Below are positions 1 to 7,229 of a stretch of DNA of 14,189 bases, piece after piece; position 1 is the first letter of the stretch; each line of letters starts with the position of its first letter. The stretch lies in the NCBI GenBank assembly GCA_002317225.1, contig DCIW01000244.1, positions 1 to 14,189 of the forward strand. Reading direction: 5' to 3'. The position numbers and the translations under genes are program-made. The notes beneath the pieces are model-generated. The model saw nothing but the letters and a program-made list of their open reading frames with translations. It had not been told where the DNA came from and made no database searches. This DNA comes from Prevotellaceae bacterium UBA1716 (GTDB lineage Bacteria > Bacteroidota > Bacteroidia > Bacteroidales > Bacteroidaceae).

Positions 1-793
1 TGAAGTTCATGAAGAGACCATTGCTGACACCTTCCATAAGCACGTTCTTGTGCCCTGTCTCGGTGTAATTCTGCCCATAGTCGATATTGACGAGCACGTC
101 CTTAGGGATAGGCATGTCGCTCTTCATCTCAAACCACTCATCTGCAGAAAGTTGGCTGTCACCTTCTTCCTCGTCATCCACCTGCTGAGTCATATGGAGA
201 GGGAGCGGAGTGCAGAGGCATGAACGCTGGTATGTGGAGTCGGATATGAACGCCGAATAGAACTTCACGAATTCGCCGTTAGGTGTGTCGTTCACGTCCT
301 GCTTGTCGATGTTGAAAAGAACCCACTGACCTTCGGGAATTCGCTTGAAGTTATACTTCTCCACGTATCCGTCCTGAAGGTATATCCATTGCACGCTGAC
401 CTCATGAACGGCAGTGTCCTTTTGCAGAGCAAGATCCTGTTCGCGTTCGTAGATGACAGAGTAGAATTCTTGCTGTCCGAAGCGGTTGTATTCGTGCCAG
501 TCAGCCTTGGTTAGCTTGAGTTCCGCGTTCTCATCCTTGAAGCGGAGGGGGAATCGTATGCGTTGGCCCTGGAATCTTGTATCGGATGCAAAGGTGAAGA
601 AGAAGTCGTCGAAAAGTTCGTCAACGGCTTTCGGCGGTTCTTTCTTCTCGAACAACTGCAAGGTGTCGGGCTCCTCGCTCATGATGGAGTCGAGTTCTGC
701 CTCTTCGGCAAGCTGTTCTGCTTTCTTACCTTGTCCGCAGGAGGTGAGAAGGAGGATTAATGACAAAAATGCTACAAAATAACTTTTACTCAT
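1..793 (-). CDS. Putative lipoprotein, DUF4348-like (partial, C-terminus outside window)
   Basis: An open frame runs from an ATG at 791-793 on the minus strand to the left edge without a stop, giving about 264 residues. The N-terminus has a short basic start, a hydrophobic stretch (about residues 5-16) and a lipobox ending in LTSC with Cys19, so the product should be a lipid-anchored envelope protein. A Glu/Ala-rich linker (about residues 22-45) follows, then a soluble domain containing FDDFFFTFASD and later a YSAFISDS stretch. The overall look recalls the Bacteroidales DUF4348 lipoproteins. That assignment is from memory of the family and not certain, and no function is known to me. It diverges from pheS and has its own -7 box about 63 bases upstream. 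The acidic export signal often seen just after the Cys of surface-exposed Bacteroidota lipoproteins is not evident (GQGKK follows), so a periplasm-facing anchor is somewhat more likely. Confidence 0.75.
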   Translation of the reverse strand, partial: MSKSYFVAFLSLILLLTSCGQGKKAEQLAEEAELDSIMSEEPDTLQLFEKKEPPKAVDELFDDFFFTFASDTRFQGQRIRFPLRFKDENAELKLTKADWHEYNRFGQQEFYSVIYEREQDLALQKDTAVHEVSVQWIYLQDGYVEKYNFKRIPEGQWVLFNIDKQDVNDTPNGEFVKFYSAFISDSTYQRSCLCTPLPLHMTQQVDDEEEGDSQLSADEWFEMKSDMPIPKDVLVNIDYGQNYTETGHKNVLMEGVSNGLFMNF

Positions 794-856
794 ATAAACG
801 GTTGTTGAATGGCCCTGAAAACTATTGATGCGGGCTTAATTCACTCAAAATTCATG

Positions 857-890
857 CAAATTTAAGACTTATTTTTTATATTGAGCCAAA
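857..890 (-). promoter_or_regulatory. Candidate Bacteroidota promoter for the lipoprotein gene
   Basis: On the minus strand, TAAATTTG (857-864) matches the Bacteroidota -7 consensus TAnnTTTG, and a TTTG (887-890) lies 22 bases upstream, close to the usual 19-21 spacing for the -33 element. The box sits about 63 bases before the ATG at 793. This is a pattern match only. Confidence 0.5.
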
Positions 891-915
891 ATATGAATAA
901 AAAGCACTATCTTTG
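881..915 (+). promoter_or_regulatory. Candidate Bacteroidota promoter for pheS
   Basis: TATCTTTG at 908-915 fits the -7 consensus TAnnTTTG and lies 39 bases before the pheS ATG. A TTG at 881-883 is a possible -33 element, but the 24-base spacing is long, so the -7 box carries most of the support. The region overlaps the upstream element of the divergent lipoprotein promoter. Confidence 0.5.
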
Positions 916-954
916 TACCTAAAATATACAAAAGAATAAAAAAACAACTGAAAA

Positions 955-1974
955 ATGATAGAGAAAATCGCAAAAATGCTCGGTGAGGTGGAAGCACTCC
1001 GTGCTGAATCGCTCGATGAAATCGAAGCACTCCGCATCAAGTACCTGAGCAAGAAGGGCGAAATCACTGCCCTCATGGCCGACTTCCGCAATGTGCCTGC
1101 CGACCAGAAAAAGGAGATTGGTATCAAAATCAACGAACTCAAGAATAAGGCTCTCGAGAAGATTAACGCACTTAAGGACGAATTTGCTGTAGCAGAAACT
1201 GGCAACGACGACCTCGACATCACTCGTACTGCCTACCCTGTTGCTCTCGGCACTCGCCATCCTCTCACTATCGTGAAGAACGAGATTATCGACATCTTCG
1301 CACGTCTCGGTTTCTCACTCGCTGAGGGTCCTGAGGTTGAGGACGACTGGCACGTGTTCTCTTCGATGAACTTTGCCGAGGATCATCCAGCTCGCGATAT
1401 GCAGGACACATTCTTCGTGGAGGCTCATCCTGACATCATCCTACGCACTCACACAAGTTCGGTTCAGAGCCGTGTGATGGAAAAGCAGCAGCCACCTGTA
1501 CGTGTGCTTTGCCCAGGTCGAGTGTATCGTAACGAGGCAATCTCTGCTCGTGCTCACTGCTTCTTCCACCAGGTTGAAGGTCTTTATGTAGACGAGAACG
1601 TGAGCTTCACCGACCTTATGCAGGTTCTCCTTCTTTTCTCAAAGGAGATGTTCGGCGAGGACACTCAGATCCGTATGCGTCCAAGCTACTTCCCATTCAC
1701 AGAGCCATCGGCTGAGATGGACGTAAGTTGTACTCTCTGTAAGGGTAAGGGTTGTGCTATGTGTAAGGGTAGCGGATGGCTCGAAATCCTTGGTTGTGGT
1801 ATGGTTCATCCACAGGTTCTCGAGGCAAACGGCATCGACTCAACTAAGTACAAGGGTTATGCTTTCGGTATGGGTATCGAACGTATCGCAAACCTCAAGT
1901 ATCAGGTTAAGGACTTGCGTCTCTTCTCTGAGAACGACAAGAGATTCTTGGAGGAATTTGAGGCAGCTAATTAA
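955..1974 (+). CDS. pheS: Phenylalanyl-tRNA synthetase alpha subunit
   Basis: PheS is the catalytic subunit of the cytoplasmic (alpha-beta)2 enzyme that charges tRNA-Phe with phenylalanine. The 339 residues match the usual length. Residues 1-80 form the charged N-terminal coiled coil that contacts tRNA. The class II core follows, with HPARDMQDTFF at 144-154, RTHTSSVQ at 164-171, GRVYRNEAISARAHCFFHQVEG at about 188-209 (motif 2) and GMGIERI at 305-311 (motif 3). Cys259, Cys262, Cys267 and Cys270 form a CxxC-x4-CxxC knuckle just before WLEILGCGMV. Many bacterial PheS proteins carry this probable zinc site and the E. coli protein lacks it. The ATG follows an A-rich leader with no Shine-Dalgarno sequence, which is normal for the phylum. 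pheT is not adjacent: the next gene is an unrelated phosphatase, so the subunits are encoded apart here. Confidence 0.98.
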   Translation: MIEKIAKMLGEVEALRAESLDEIEALRIKYLSKKGEITALMADFRNVPADQKKEIGIKINELKNKALEKINALKDEFAVAETGNDDLDITRTAYPVALGTRHPLTIVKNEIIDIFARLGFSLAEGPEVEDDWHVFSSMNFAEDHPARDMQDTFFVEAHPDIILRTHTSSVQSRVMEKQQPPVRVLCPGRVYRNEAISARAHCFFHQVEGLYVDENVSFTDLMQVLLLFSKEMFGEDTQIRMRPSYFPFTEPSAEMDVSCTLCKGKGCAMCKGSGWLEILGCGMVHPQVLEANGIDSTKYKGYAFGMGIERIANLKYQVKDLRLFSENDKRFLEEFEAAN

Positions 1975-1980
1975 ATTTAA

Positions 1981-2110
1981 TGCATAATTCATAATGCATA
2001 ATTCATAATTATGCCTCCGGTTTGCTTTCAACAAGAAACCAAGCGCAGGCAATTATGCATTATCCCCAAGCGCAGGCAATTATGCATTATGAATTATGCA
2101 TTATGCATTA
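1981..2110. repeat. Heptamer-based inverted and direct repeats between pheS and the phosphatase gene
   Basis: The gap is nearly all repeat. The left arm is four heptamers alternating TGCATAA and TTCATAA (1981-2008). The right arm carries the complementary heptamers TTATGCA and TTATGAA (2080-2110). Bases 1981-2003 and 2078-2100 are perfect 23-base inverted copies separated by 74 bases. Within the loop, a 25-base block at 2039-2063, starting CCAAGCGCAGG, is repeated exactly at 2066-2090. It could fold into a long AT-rich hairpin in RNA. No promoter box is clear, so the downstream gene may depend on read-through from pheS. Confidence 0.85.
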
Positions 2111-2117
2111 AAAAAAG

Positions 2118-3797
2118 ATGGACGCAACAAGGCAAATTCGTATAATCTTTACTACGGATATCCACGGCAACTACTTTCCCTACGACTTTCGTCATGAGAG
2201 ATGGGGGAAAGGCAGTTTGCAGCGGGTACATGCTTTTGTTGCCCAACAGCTGAAGGCAAACCCTATAAGCACCATCCTCATCGATGGTGGAGATATTCTT
2301 CAGGGGGAGCCTACAGCATATTATCTCAATTTTGTGGCTCAAGATGAGCACCATAGCGTAGCCGATATGTGCAATTTCATCGGTTACGACGTTGGTGTTA
2401 TAGGCAATCACGACCTTGAGACGGGACATGAGGTGTTCGACAGTTTTGTCGACAACTGCACATACCCTATCCTCGGTGCTAATGTCATCAGCGAGGAAAC
2501 CGGCATGCCTTATTTCGAACCTTATACCGTGCTCAGACGAAGTGGTGTTAAGATTGCAGTCATTGGTTTCGTCACTCCTGCCATTCCGCATTGGATTCCG
2601 AAACAAATTTGGCATGACCTACGTTTTGAGGACATCACGGAGAGTGCGAAGAAATGGATTGCCCACGTGAAAGAGGTGGAGGAACCAGATTACGTCATCG
2701 GTCTGTTCCATTCGGGCATGGAAGAGGGCATCATCACTCCCGACTACAAGGAAAATGCCGTTCGCGAGACTGCATCGCAAGTGGCGGGCTTCGACCTTAT
2801 TCTCTACGGGCATGACCATGCGAGCAATATGGACGAGGTGGAGAATCCGGAGGGAAGGAACATTCTGTGTGTCAATCCTGGTTGCTATGCGCATTCGGTT
2901 GCGGAGGTAAACATATCTTTCCAACTCAACAAAGATAATAAAGTCACTGCTCACGACACAAGTTGCCAACTTTTCTACATCGGCACTATTAGCAACACGA
3001 GCGGACAGGACTTCAAACGTCATTTCTCGAGCGACTTCCGACAGATAAAGGAATTTGCTTCGGAGAAGATAGGACAGTTTACGGAGACCATAAACATCAA
3101 CGACGCATATTTCGGCTCGTCGGCGTATATCGACCTTATCCAGTCGTTGCAACTTTCGGTTTCGAAGGCAGACATATCTTTTGCCGCCCCACTCTTCTTC
3201 AACGCACAGATTGAGGCAGGCGATGTGAAGGTAAGCAATTTGTTTGATCTTTACCGTTTCGAGGATCATCTTTATTCCATTCTTCTTACTGGTCAGGAAA
3301 TAAAGAACTACCTCGAGATGAGCTATGGTGCTTGGACAAACCAGATGACTTCGGAGGATGACTTCATGCTTCAACTCCAACCGATGAAGAGCAATCCTAA
3401 CCGTATGGGATTCAAGAATTTCATCTTCAATTTTGACTCTGCAGCGGGCATAAACTATACCGTTGATGTCACTAAACCTGAAGGTGAGAGGGTGCATATC
3501 GAAGGCATGGCAGACGGACGACCATTCGACATGAACGAGGTCTACACGGTAGCCATGACAGCTTATCGTGCCAATGGCGGTGGCGAACTTCTCACAAAGG
3601 GTGCAGGTCTCTCTAAGGAGGAGATTTCCACTCGCATCATTGGTTGCACGGAGAAGGACATGCGTCACTATCTACGCCTTTTCATCAAGGAGAAAAAAAT
3701 AATCCAACCTCAAGCAATGAACCATTGGAGGTTCATTCCTCAAGATTGGGTTGAGAAAGCAACTGCAAGGGAAAGGAAGCTGCTTTTCAATTATTGA
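2118..3797 (+). CDS. 5'-nucleotidase / 2',3'-cyclic phosphodiesterase family metallophosphatase
   Basis: This is a 559-residue two-domain enzyme of the family that removes phosphate from nucleotides, or cleaves related esters such as UDP-sugars. The N-terminal calcineurin-like domain shows the dinuclear metal motifs in order: TTDIHGN (12-18), DGGD (56-59), GNHDLE (96-101), FHSG (197-200) and YGHDH (230-234). The C-terminal 5'-nucleotidase domain shows NLFDLYRFEDHLY (about 373 onward) and YRANGGGELL (about 481 onward), the usual base-binding and interdomain region. The ATG at 2118 leaves no signal peptide: residues 1-13 lead straight into the first metal motif. That is unusual for a family that is mostly periplasmic, so I infer a cytoplasmic location. 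The substrate cannot be read from the sequence. Confidence 0.9.
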   Translation: MDATRQIRIIFTTDIHGNYFPYDFRHERWGKGSLQRVHAFVAQQLKANPISTILIDGGDILQGEPTAYYLNFVAQDEHHSVADMCNFIGYDVGVIGNHDLETGHEVFDSFVDNCTYPILGANVISEETGMPYFEPYTVLRRSGVKIAVIGFVTPAIPHWIPKQIWHDLRFEDITESAKKWIAHVKEVEEPDYVIGLFHSGMEEGIITPDYKENAVRETASQVAGFDLILYGHDHASNMDEVENPEGRNILCVNPGCYAHSVAEVNISFQLNKDNKVTAHDTSCQLFYIGTISNTSGQDFKRHFSSDFRQIKEFASEKIGQFTETININDAYFGSSAYIDLIQSLQLSVSKADISFAAPLFFNAQIEAGDVKVSNLFDLYRFEDHLYSILLTGQEIKNYLEMSYGAWTNQMTSEDDFMLQLQPMKSNPNRMGFKNFIFNFDSAAGINYTVDVTKPEGERVHIEGMADGRPFDMNEVYTVAMTAYRANGGGELLTKGAGLSKEEISTRIIGCTEKDMRHYLRLFIKEKKIIQPQAMNHWRFIPQDWVEKATARERKLLFNY

Positions 3798-3808
3798 TTT
3801 TACATTCT

Positions 3809-3872
3809 ATCGAAATATCGAAATATCGACGTATCGATGCGTCGAAGATTCGAAGCATCGAGATATCGAAGA
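3809..3872. repeat. Octamer tandem tract (8 x 8 bp, TCGA core) between convergent genes
   Basis: Eight consecutive 8-base units fill 3809-3872, with consensus ATCGAANN. The first two are identical (ATCGAAAT), the rest vary at the last two positions, and every unit keeps TCGA. The units at 3834-3861 also form a near-perfect dyad: TCGATGC and TCGAA pair with TTCGA and GCATCGA, with one mismatch and a 2-base centre. The tract lies just after one stop codon and ends four bases before the stop of the opposing gene. It could act as a two-way terminator, though no T-run follows the dyad. Confidence 0.85.
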
Positions 3873-3875
3873 TTC

Positions 3876-5033
3876 CTAATTATCAAAGTACCACCAGTAC
3901 GTATCCCCATACATTCTTCTTGTATAGTTCTTCTTTTCCACCTTATTCGTGATGCTGTCACGCATCTGCTTGTAGGCATCGAATTTTTCCACATACACCT
4001 TATTAATATATATAGGGAGCGAATCTGGCGTGTAGTTGTGTTGCATGACCACCGCTTCCTGGTATGCTCGTGGCAGTTCAGCCTCGATGGTGTCGCCATA
4101 TACATGATGGAGCACATCGTTGAAGTTGTGGAGATTTCGATCGAGAAGATGGTAACAGAGAAGATATTGCTGACTCTGCGGAGTAGGCACGGTGTCTTCG
4201 AGGGCAAGAATCTCGAGGAAACGGAGCGGAGTCTTTATTGTCTGTCCCGCATAGGCACCGAGATAGAGTTCGATCTTGTGCATATCGAAACGACGCGTGG
4301 TGTCTTCGTCATGGATAAGAAGGAGACCTTTGGTTCCGAAATACTGCGGATAAGTGAAAAGACTGTCGCCCAAGAGATTCTGTTTCGAGAGTGAGTAGGC
4401 ACGGAGTTGTGTAAGACGCTCATTTGCGTCGAGCGAGTTGAGTCCGACGGCAGCAGCAGCCTCATAGTCTTTCTGAAGTAGCATTCGCTCGGTCTTGAGT
4501 TCATACTGCGACACAGCAGGGGTGGTCGACACAAAGCCGCATGCAGAAATCATCAGGAGCATCATGAGGTAGTTTGGCCACATCTGAGCCTGGATGGTTT
4601 CCCTGTCCGACGAACGATCTTCCCTATACCATGCTTTCAGCAAAAACACCATTGCAAGCCAGATGAAGATGAGCAACGGAAGGAGCCATCGCCATACGCC
4701 CCACACAAATTGCCCGTCCATATTCTGATCCATGCCGATGAGCATGGCAAGTGCAATAAACGAAGGGACATAGGTAATGGCATGGTGCTTGTCGGGAATG
4801 GACACGAGCTTGCTCACCACAATCTGTATTATCTGAAGTACTGCCGTGATGATGCACGCTCCGATGAGGACGGAATAATGTGTCAGTCCGTTAGAGAGCA
4901 CGAACTGTATCTCCGCCAACACGTCTCCTCTGAGGAATGCGAGGTAGCAGAAGCAAAATGCAAGAAACAGAATTCCGCAGGAATAACGAATTATCCCCGC
5001 GGTATCATGTTGTATGGAAGAGTTGTAACGCAA
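3876..5033 (-). CDS. Uncharacterised membrane protein with C-terminal soluble domain
   Basis: I do not recognise this protein with confidence. About five hydrophobic helices lie in the first 170 residues (roughly 14-34, 53-73, 85-101, 113-135 and 154-171). A soluble domain of about 215 residues follows, beginning with an amphipathic, TPR-like stretch (ERMLLQKDYEAAAAVGLNSL) and ending TYWWYFDN. The GDSLFTYPQYFGTKGLL region and the aromatic C-terminus recall Bacteroidales DUF6057-type proteins, but this one is short and I hold that only weakly. It lies directly downstream of glgB on the same strand and is probably co-transcribed. No ATG or GTG is available near the N-terminus. The start used here is TTG (5031-5033), and the frame stays open back to a stop at 5073-5075, so an ATT start at 5058-5060 overlapping the glgB stop is an alternative. 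Confidence 0.7.
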   Translation of the reverse strand: MRYNSSIQHDTAGIIRYSCGILFLAFCFCYLAFLRGDVLAEIQFVLSNGLTHYSVLIGACIITAVLQIIQIVVSKLVSIPDKHHAITYVPSFIALAMLIGMDQNMDGQFVWGVWRWLLPLLIFIWLAMVFLLKAWYREDRSSDRETIQAQMWPNYLMMLLMISACGFVSTTPAVSQYELKTERMLLQKDYEAAAAVGLNSLDANERLTQLRAYSLSKQNLLGDSLFTYPQYFGTKGLLLIHDEDTTRRFDMHKIELYLGAYAGQTIKTPLRFLEILALEDTVPTPQSQQYLLCYHLLDRNLHNFNDVLHHVYGDTIEAELPRAYQEAVVMQHNYTPDSLPIYINKVYVEKFDAYKQMRDSITNKVEKKNYTRRMYGDTYWWYFDN

Positions 5034-5059
5034 TGGTTTTGTGGTTTTCTTGTTCCTAA

Positions 5060-7117
5060 TTATTCTTTTACTTTACGAAGAACGACGGCAGAGCGTGCTG
5101 GAATGTAAAGCTTCAACCAACCCTTACCATCCTTCTCATAGATAGGATCGTAGTTTGTGAAGTGCTCCACAGAGTCATCAGCAAGGTCGTTACCACCGAA
5201 GAGCTTACAGTCGGTATTGAGCACAACCTCATACTTGCCTTGAGGAACGATGAAGCCATAATCAGCAAACGACTGACTTGGATTCCAGTTGAACACGAAG
5301 AGGAGTTCGCCACGAAGGTAAGCCATAACCTGGTCGCCATCATTGTGCCAAACCTCCTGAACAGGAGTCTTCTGGATATTCTTCTCGCTCTTCAAAACCG
5401 AGAGCATAGCCTCATCGAAGTCGCCAAGATAATGGTAGCAGAGTTCCTTATTGTCAACAAGGTTCCACTGACGACGACAATACTTATGGCTCCATCCGTT
5501 ACCTTCACGAGGGAAGTCGATCCATTCTGGATGTCCCCATTCATTACCCATGAAGTTGAGATAAGCACCATTCATCGTACTTGCCGTAACAAGGCGAATC
5601 ATCTTATGGAGCGCAATACCACGGTTTGCCATGAAGTTCTCATCACCCTTCTTGAAGTGCCAATACATGTCAGCATCAACGAGTTGGAAGATGACAGTCT
5701 TGTCTCCTACGAGTGCTTGGTCATGACTTTCGGCATAAGTGACCGTCTTCTCATCAGCACGGCGATTTATCATTTCCCAAAGGATAGATGAAGGTTTCCA
5801 ATCCTCGTCCTTCACCTCCTTCATAGTCTTAATCCAATAGTCAGGCACATTCATCTGCATTCGATAGTCGAATCCATAACCTCCATCCTTGAATGGAGCG
5901 CAAAGACCTGGCATACCCGACACATCCTCAGCAATAGTGATAGCCTTTGGATTAACCTCATGGATGAGTTGGTTGGCAAGGATGAGATAGCAGATTGCGT
6001 CATCATCCTGAGCACCATTGAAATAGTCTGGATAACCTCCAATCACAGGATTATGACTGAGGTAGAGCATAGACATAACACCATCAAAACGGAATCCGTC
6101 GAAATGGTATTCATCGAGCCAGAACTTACAGTTGGAAAGGAGGAAATGAAGCACTTCGCCCTTGCCATAATCGAAGCAAAGACTGTCCCAAAGCGAATGC
6201 TCACGACGTGGACCAGCGTGGAAATACTGAGCACCATCGCCAGCAAAGTTTCCAAGACCTTCGAGTTCGTTCTTAACAGCATGAGAATGAACGATGTCCA
6301 TGATAACGGCAATTCCCATTTCATGAGCAGCATCAACGAGTGCCTTCAATTCTTCAGGAGTTCCGAAACGTGAAGAAGCAGCGAAGAAGTTGCTCACATG
6401 ATAACCAAACGAACCATAATAAGGATGCTCGGCAATCGCCATAATCTGAATGGCATTGTAACCGTCCTTAGCAATACGAGGAAGTACGTTGTCCTTGAAT
6501 TCTGTATATGTTCCTACCTTCTCAGCATCCTGTGCCATACCTATATGGCATTCGTAGATGAGGAGCGGAGAAGTGTTTGGTTTGAAGTTCTTCTTCTTCC
6601 ATTCGTATGGAGTTTCAGGAGCCCAAGCTTGAGCAGAGAATATCTTTGTCTCCTCATCCTGAACCACTCGAGTAATCCAAGCAGGGATGCGTTCGCCTTC
6701 GCCACCTTCCCACTTAACCTTAAGTTTGAAGAGGTCGCCATGCTTGAGTTGCTTGTTTGTAAGCTTGATTTCCCAGTTGCCGCCCTTGAGAGCCTTCATC
6801 TTATACTTTGGGTCTTCCTGCCATCCGTTGAAATCGCCTATAACATAGATTTCTGTAGCGTTAGGAGCCCATTCGCGAAGCACCCATCCCTTTTCTGTCT
6901 TATGAAGACCGAAATAGAGATAACCAGTGGCAAACTCGCTAAGCGACATCTTGCCCTGAGTGATTTCGTTTGCCTTATCGATAGCGTGCTGATGACGACC
7001 AACGATAGCTGCCTCGTATGGTTCGAGCCATGTATCGTTCTTGACTAATCCTATATGTTTCACCTTAGGAGCCTTTTTAGGGGCTGCTTTAGGGGTTGTA
7101 GTTTTTTTGCAAGCCAT
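5060..7117 (-). CDS. glgB: 1,4-alpha-glucan branching enzyme (GH13 subfamily 8-like)
   Basis: This enzyme cuts alpha-1,4 glucan chains and rejoins them by alpha-1,6 bonds during glycogen synthesis in the cytoplasm. The 685-residue chain has a CBM48-type N-terminal domain (about 65-165, with YVIGDFNGW at 91-99), a GH13 barrel, and an all-beta C-terminal domain. Catalytic motifs are visible: DIVHSH (274-279), GFRFDGV with nucleophile Asp345, AEDVSG with acid/base Glu397, and YAESHDQALVGDK with Asp466. YECHIG (188-193) and the AESHDQALVGDK form match the eukaryotic-like subfamily 8 rather than the E. coli type. The first 20 residues are an extra Lys/Ala/Pro/Thr tail resembling a histone H1 tail. 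The ATG at 7117 follows an A-rich leader. The gene lies 112 bases after yhcH and just before the membrane protein gene. Confidence 0.95.
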   Translation of the reverse strand: MACKKTTTPKAAPKKAPKVKHIGLVKNDTWLEPYEAAIVGRHQHAIDKANEITQGKMSLSEFATGYLYFGLHKTEKGWVLREWAPNATEIYVIGDFNGWQEDPKYKMKALKGGNWEIKLTNKQLKHGDLFKLKVKWEGGEGERIPAWITRVVQDEETKIFSAQAWAPETPYEWKKKNFKPNTSPLLIYECHIGMAQDAEKVGTYTEFKDNVLPRIAKDGYNAIQIMAIAEHPYYGSFGYHVSNFFAASSRFGTPEELKALVDAAHEMGIAVIMDIVHSHAVKNELEGLGNFAGDGAQYFHAGPRREHSLWDSLCFDYGKGEVLHFLLSNCKFWLDEYHFDGFRFDGVMSMLYLSHNPVIGGYPDYFNGAQDDDAICYLILANQLIHEVNPKAITIAEDVSGMPGLCAPFKDGGYGFDYRMQMNVPDYWIKTMKEVKDEDWKPSSILWEMINRRADEKTVTYAESHDQALVGDKTVIFQLVDADMYWHFKKGDENFMANRGIALHKMIRLVTASTMNGAYLNFMGNEWGHPEWIDFPREGNGWSHKYCRRQWNLVDNKELCYHYLGDFDEAMLSVLKSEKNIQKTPVQEVWHNDGDQVMAYLRGELLFVFNWNPSQSFADYGFIVPQGKYEVVLNTDCKLFGGNDLADDSVEHFTNYDPIYEKDGKGWLKLYIPARSAVVLRKVKE

Positions 7118-7133
7118 GTTTTTGTAATTAATT

Positions 7134-7183
7134 AAATTAATTATATATAGACACTTGAAAATTAATTGGATATGGACACTTGA
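7134..7183. repeat. Two tandem 25-bp units upstream of glgB
   Basis: Bases 7134-7158 and 7159-7183 are adjacent direct copies, 22 of 25 identical. Read on the minus strand each unit starts TCAAGTGTC and ends AATTAATTT. They lie 17-66 bases before the glgB ATG, where a promoter or operator would be expected. I see no perfect TAnnTTTG box; TAATTTTC spanning the junction is one base off. Two adjacent sites for a regulator is one reading, and a chance AT-rich duplication is another. Confidence 0.75.
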
Positions 7184-7198
7184 TAATAATTTGAAATG

Positions 7199-7218
7199 AA
7201 CAGTCGGGACAGACTGTT
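7199..7218 (-). terminator. Hairpin after yhcH, possible weak terminator
   Basis: AACAGTC (7199-7205) pairs perfectly with GACTGTT (7212-7218) around a 6-base loop. On the minus strand it lies 11 bases after the yhcH stop. The sequence following it is only moderately T-rich (CATTTCAAATTATTATC), so complete termination is doubtful. Partial read-through into glgB is plausible. Confidence 0.45.
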
Positions 7219-7229
7219 GGTGGTAAGGA

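Noticed and set aside
2039..2090. Two 25-base direct repeats that might start a CRISPR array
   Set aside because: The copies are only 2 bases apart, so there are no spacers, there are just two, and no cas gene is visible.
3837..4394. A 185-residue plus-strand open frame opposite the membrane protein gene
   Set aside because: It starts inside the octamer repeat tract, has no leader features, and overlaps a longer frame with clear membrane helices.
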